From assembly GCA_021779695.1 (NCBI GenBank), contig JAJYAE010000302.1, forward strand, positions 1 through 5,359: DNA of 5,359 bases, read 5' to 3'. The DNA is from Acidobacteriota bacterium (GTDB lineage Bacteria; Acidobacteriota; Terriglobia; Terriglobales; Acidobacteriaceae). The notes beneath the pieces were generated by a model, which saw only the letters and a program-made list of their open reading frames with translations, was not told the origin of the DNA and searched no databases. Shown here in pieces: positions 5,312-5,359 of the stretch (within the stretch, counting starts at the first letter, position 1; each line of letters starts with the position of its first letter). Made by a program: the position numbers and the translations under genes.

Positions 5312-5352
5312 AACGCGGCCATAATCACGTCGGGGCCGCGTTAGCGACCCCG
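5312..5352 (+). repeat. Right-end hairpins of the IS200-type element (may also terminate tnpA)
   Basis: AACGCGGCC (5312-5320) pairs with GGCCGCGTT (5334-5342), a 9-bp perfect stem with a 13-nt loop. The alternative fold CGGGG-c-CGC-GTTA-GCG-a-CCCCG (5331-5352) uses the 3' arm of the first, so the two are mutually exclusive. The position right after the tnpA stop matches where IS200-group right-end hairpins lie. No T run follows, so a termination role is only possible. Confidence 0.6.
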
Positions 5353-5359
5353 CTCAAGC

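Larger units (their letters stand above)
4741..5359 (+). mobile_element. IS200-group insertion sequence (IS200/IS605 family), right end at or beyond the window edge
   Basis: The element carries a single Y1 transposase gene and no visible tnpB, as in the IS200 group. The presumed left end has a hairpin CCCCGCC-TCT-GGCGGGG (4770-4786), preceded by a smaller one TTGCC-TAAA-GGCAA (4747-4760). The right side, 7 nt after the transposase stop, has AACGCGGCC paired with GGCCGCGTT (5312-5342). This competes with an imperfect hairpin CGGGG...CCCCG (5331-5352). The window ends in CTCAAGC; TCAA-type tetranucleotides are used as right cleavage sites by some family members. These elements move as single-stranded DNA, use subterminal hairpins rather than inverted-repeat ends, and make no target duplication. 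Exact ends cannot be fixed from this sequence: the left boundary is approximate and the right one may lie just outside. Confidence 0.75.

Noticed and set aside
1..5359. CRISPR array, rRNA or riboswitch
   Set aside because: No regularly spaced repeat set, no rRNA-like sequence and no riboswitch core that I recognise is present.

Overview
The window looks like chromosomal DNA of a moderately GC-rich Gram-negative-type bacterium. The combination of a SigK-like ECF sigma factor, an RskA-like anti-sigma factor, a secreted fasciclin protein and a Tat-exported ferritin-like lipoprotein, with an IS200-type element nearby, suggests Acidobacteriota (Terriglobia). That assignment rests on protein style only, since no taxonomic marker gene is present.

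Layout, left to right. Positions 1-51 hold the first 17 codons of a minus-strand gene for an exported protein that leaves the window. About 330 bases without a recognisable gene follow. Then comes a minus-strand operon, read right to left: an ECF sigma factor (1205-1816) whose stop overlaps the start of a membrane anti-sigma factor (384-1208) by ATGA. A 350-base divergent intergenic region (1817-2166) separates it from two plus-strand genes: a secreted FAS1/fasciclin protein (2167-2721) and a twin-arginine ferritin-like lipoprotein with a full set of candidate diiron ligands (2827-3810). Two back-to-back hairpins follow the ferritin-like gene.

The right third is accessory DNA around a tRNA. 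A decayed C-terminal fragment of a tyrosine recombinase (about 4051-4251) lies just upstream of a complete tRNA-Ser(CGA) gene with encoded CCA (4357-4448). After the tRNA come a 14-bp direct repeat and a GC-rich inverted repeat, then an IS200-type element with one tnpA gene (4873-5304), hairpins at both ends, and an mRNA stem that can mask its ribosome binding site and start codon.

How the genes may work together: the best hypothesis is a cell-surface regulon. The anti-sigma factor would hold the sigma factor at the membrane through its cytoplasmic zinc-finger domain. Its release would switch on the divergent fasciclin and ferritin-like genes. In Mycobacterium tuberculosis, SigK/RskA controls the fasciclin proteins MPT70 and MPT83, so the sigma/anti-sigma/fasciclin link has a precedent. 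The diiron ferritin-like lipoprotein is the less explained partner.
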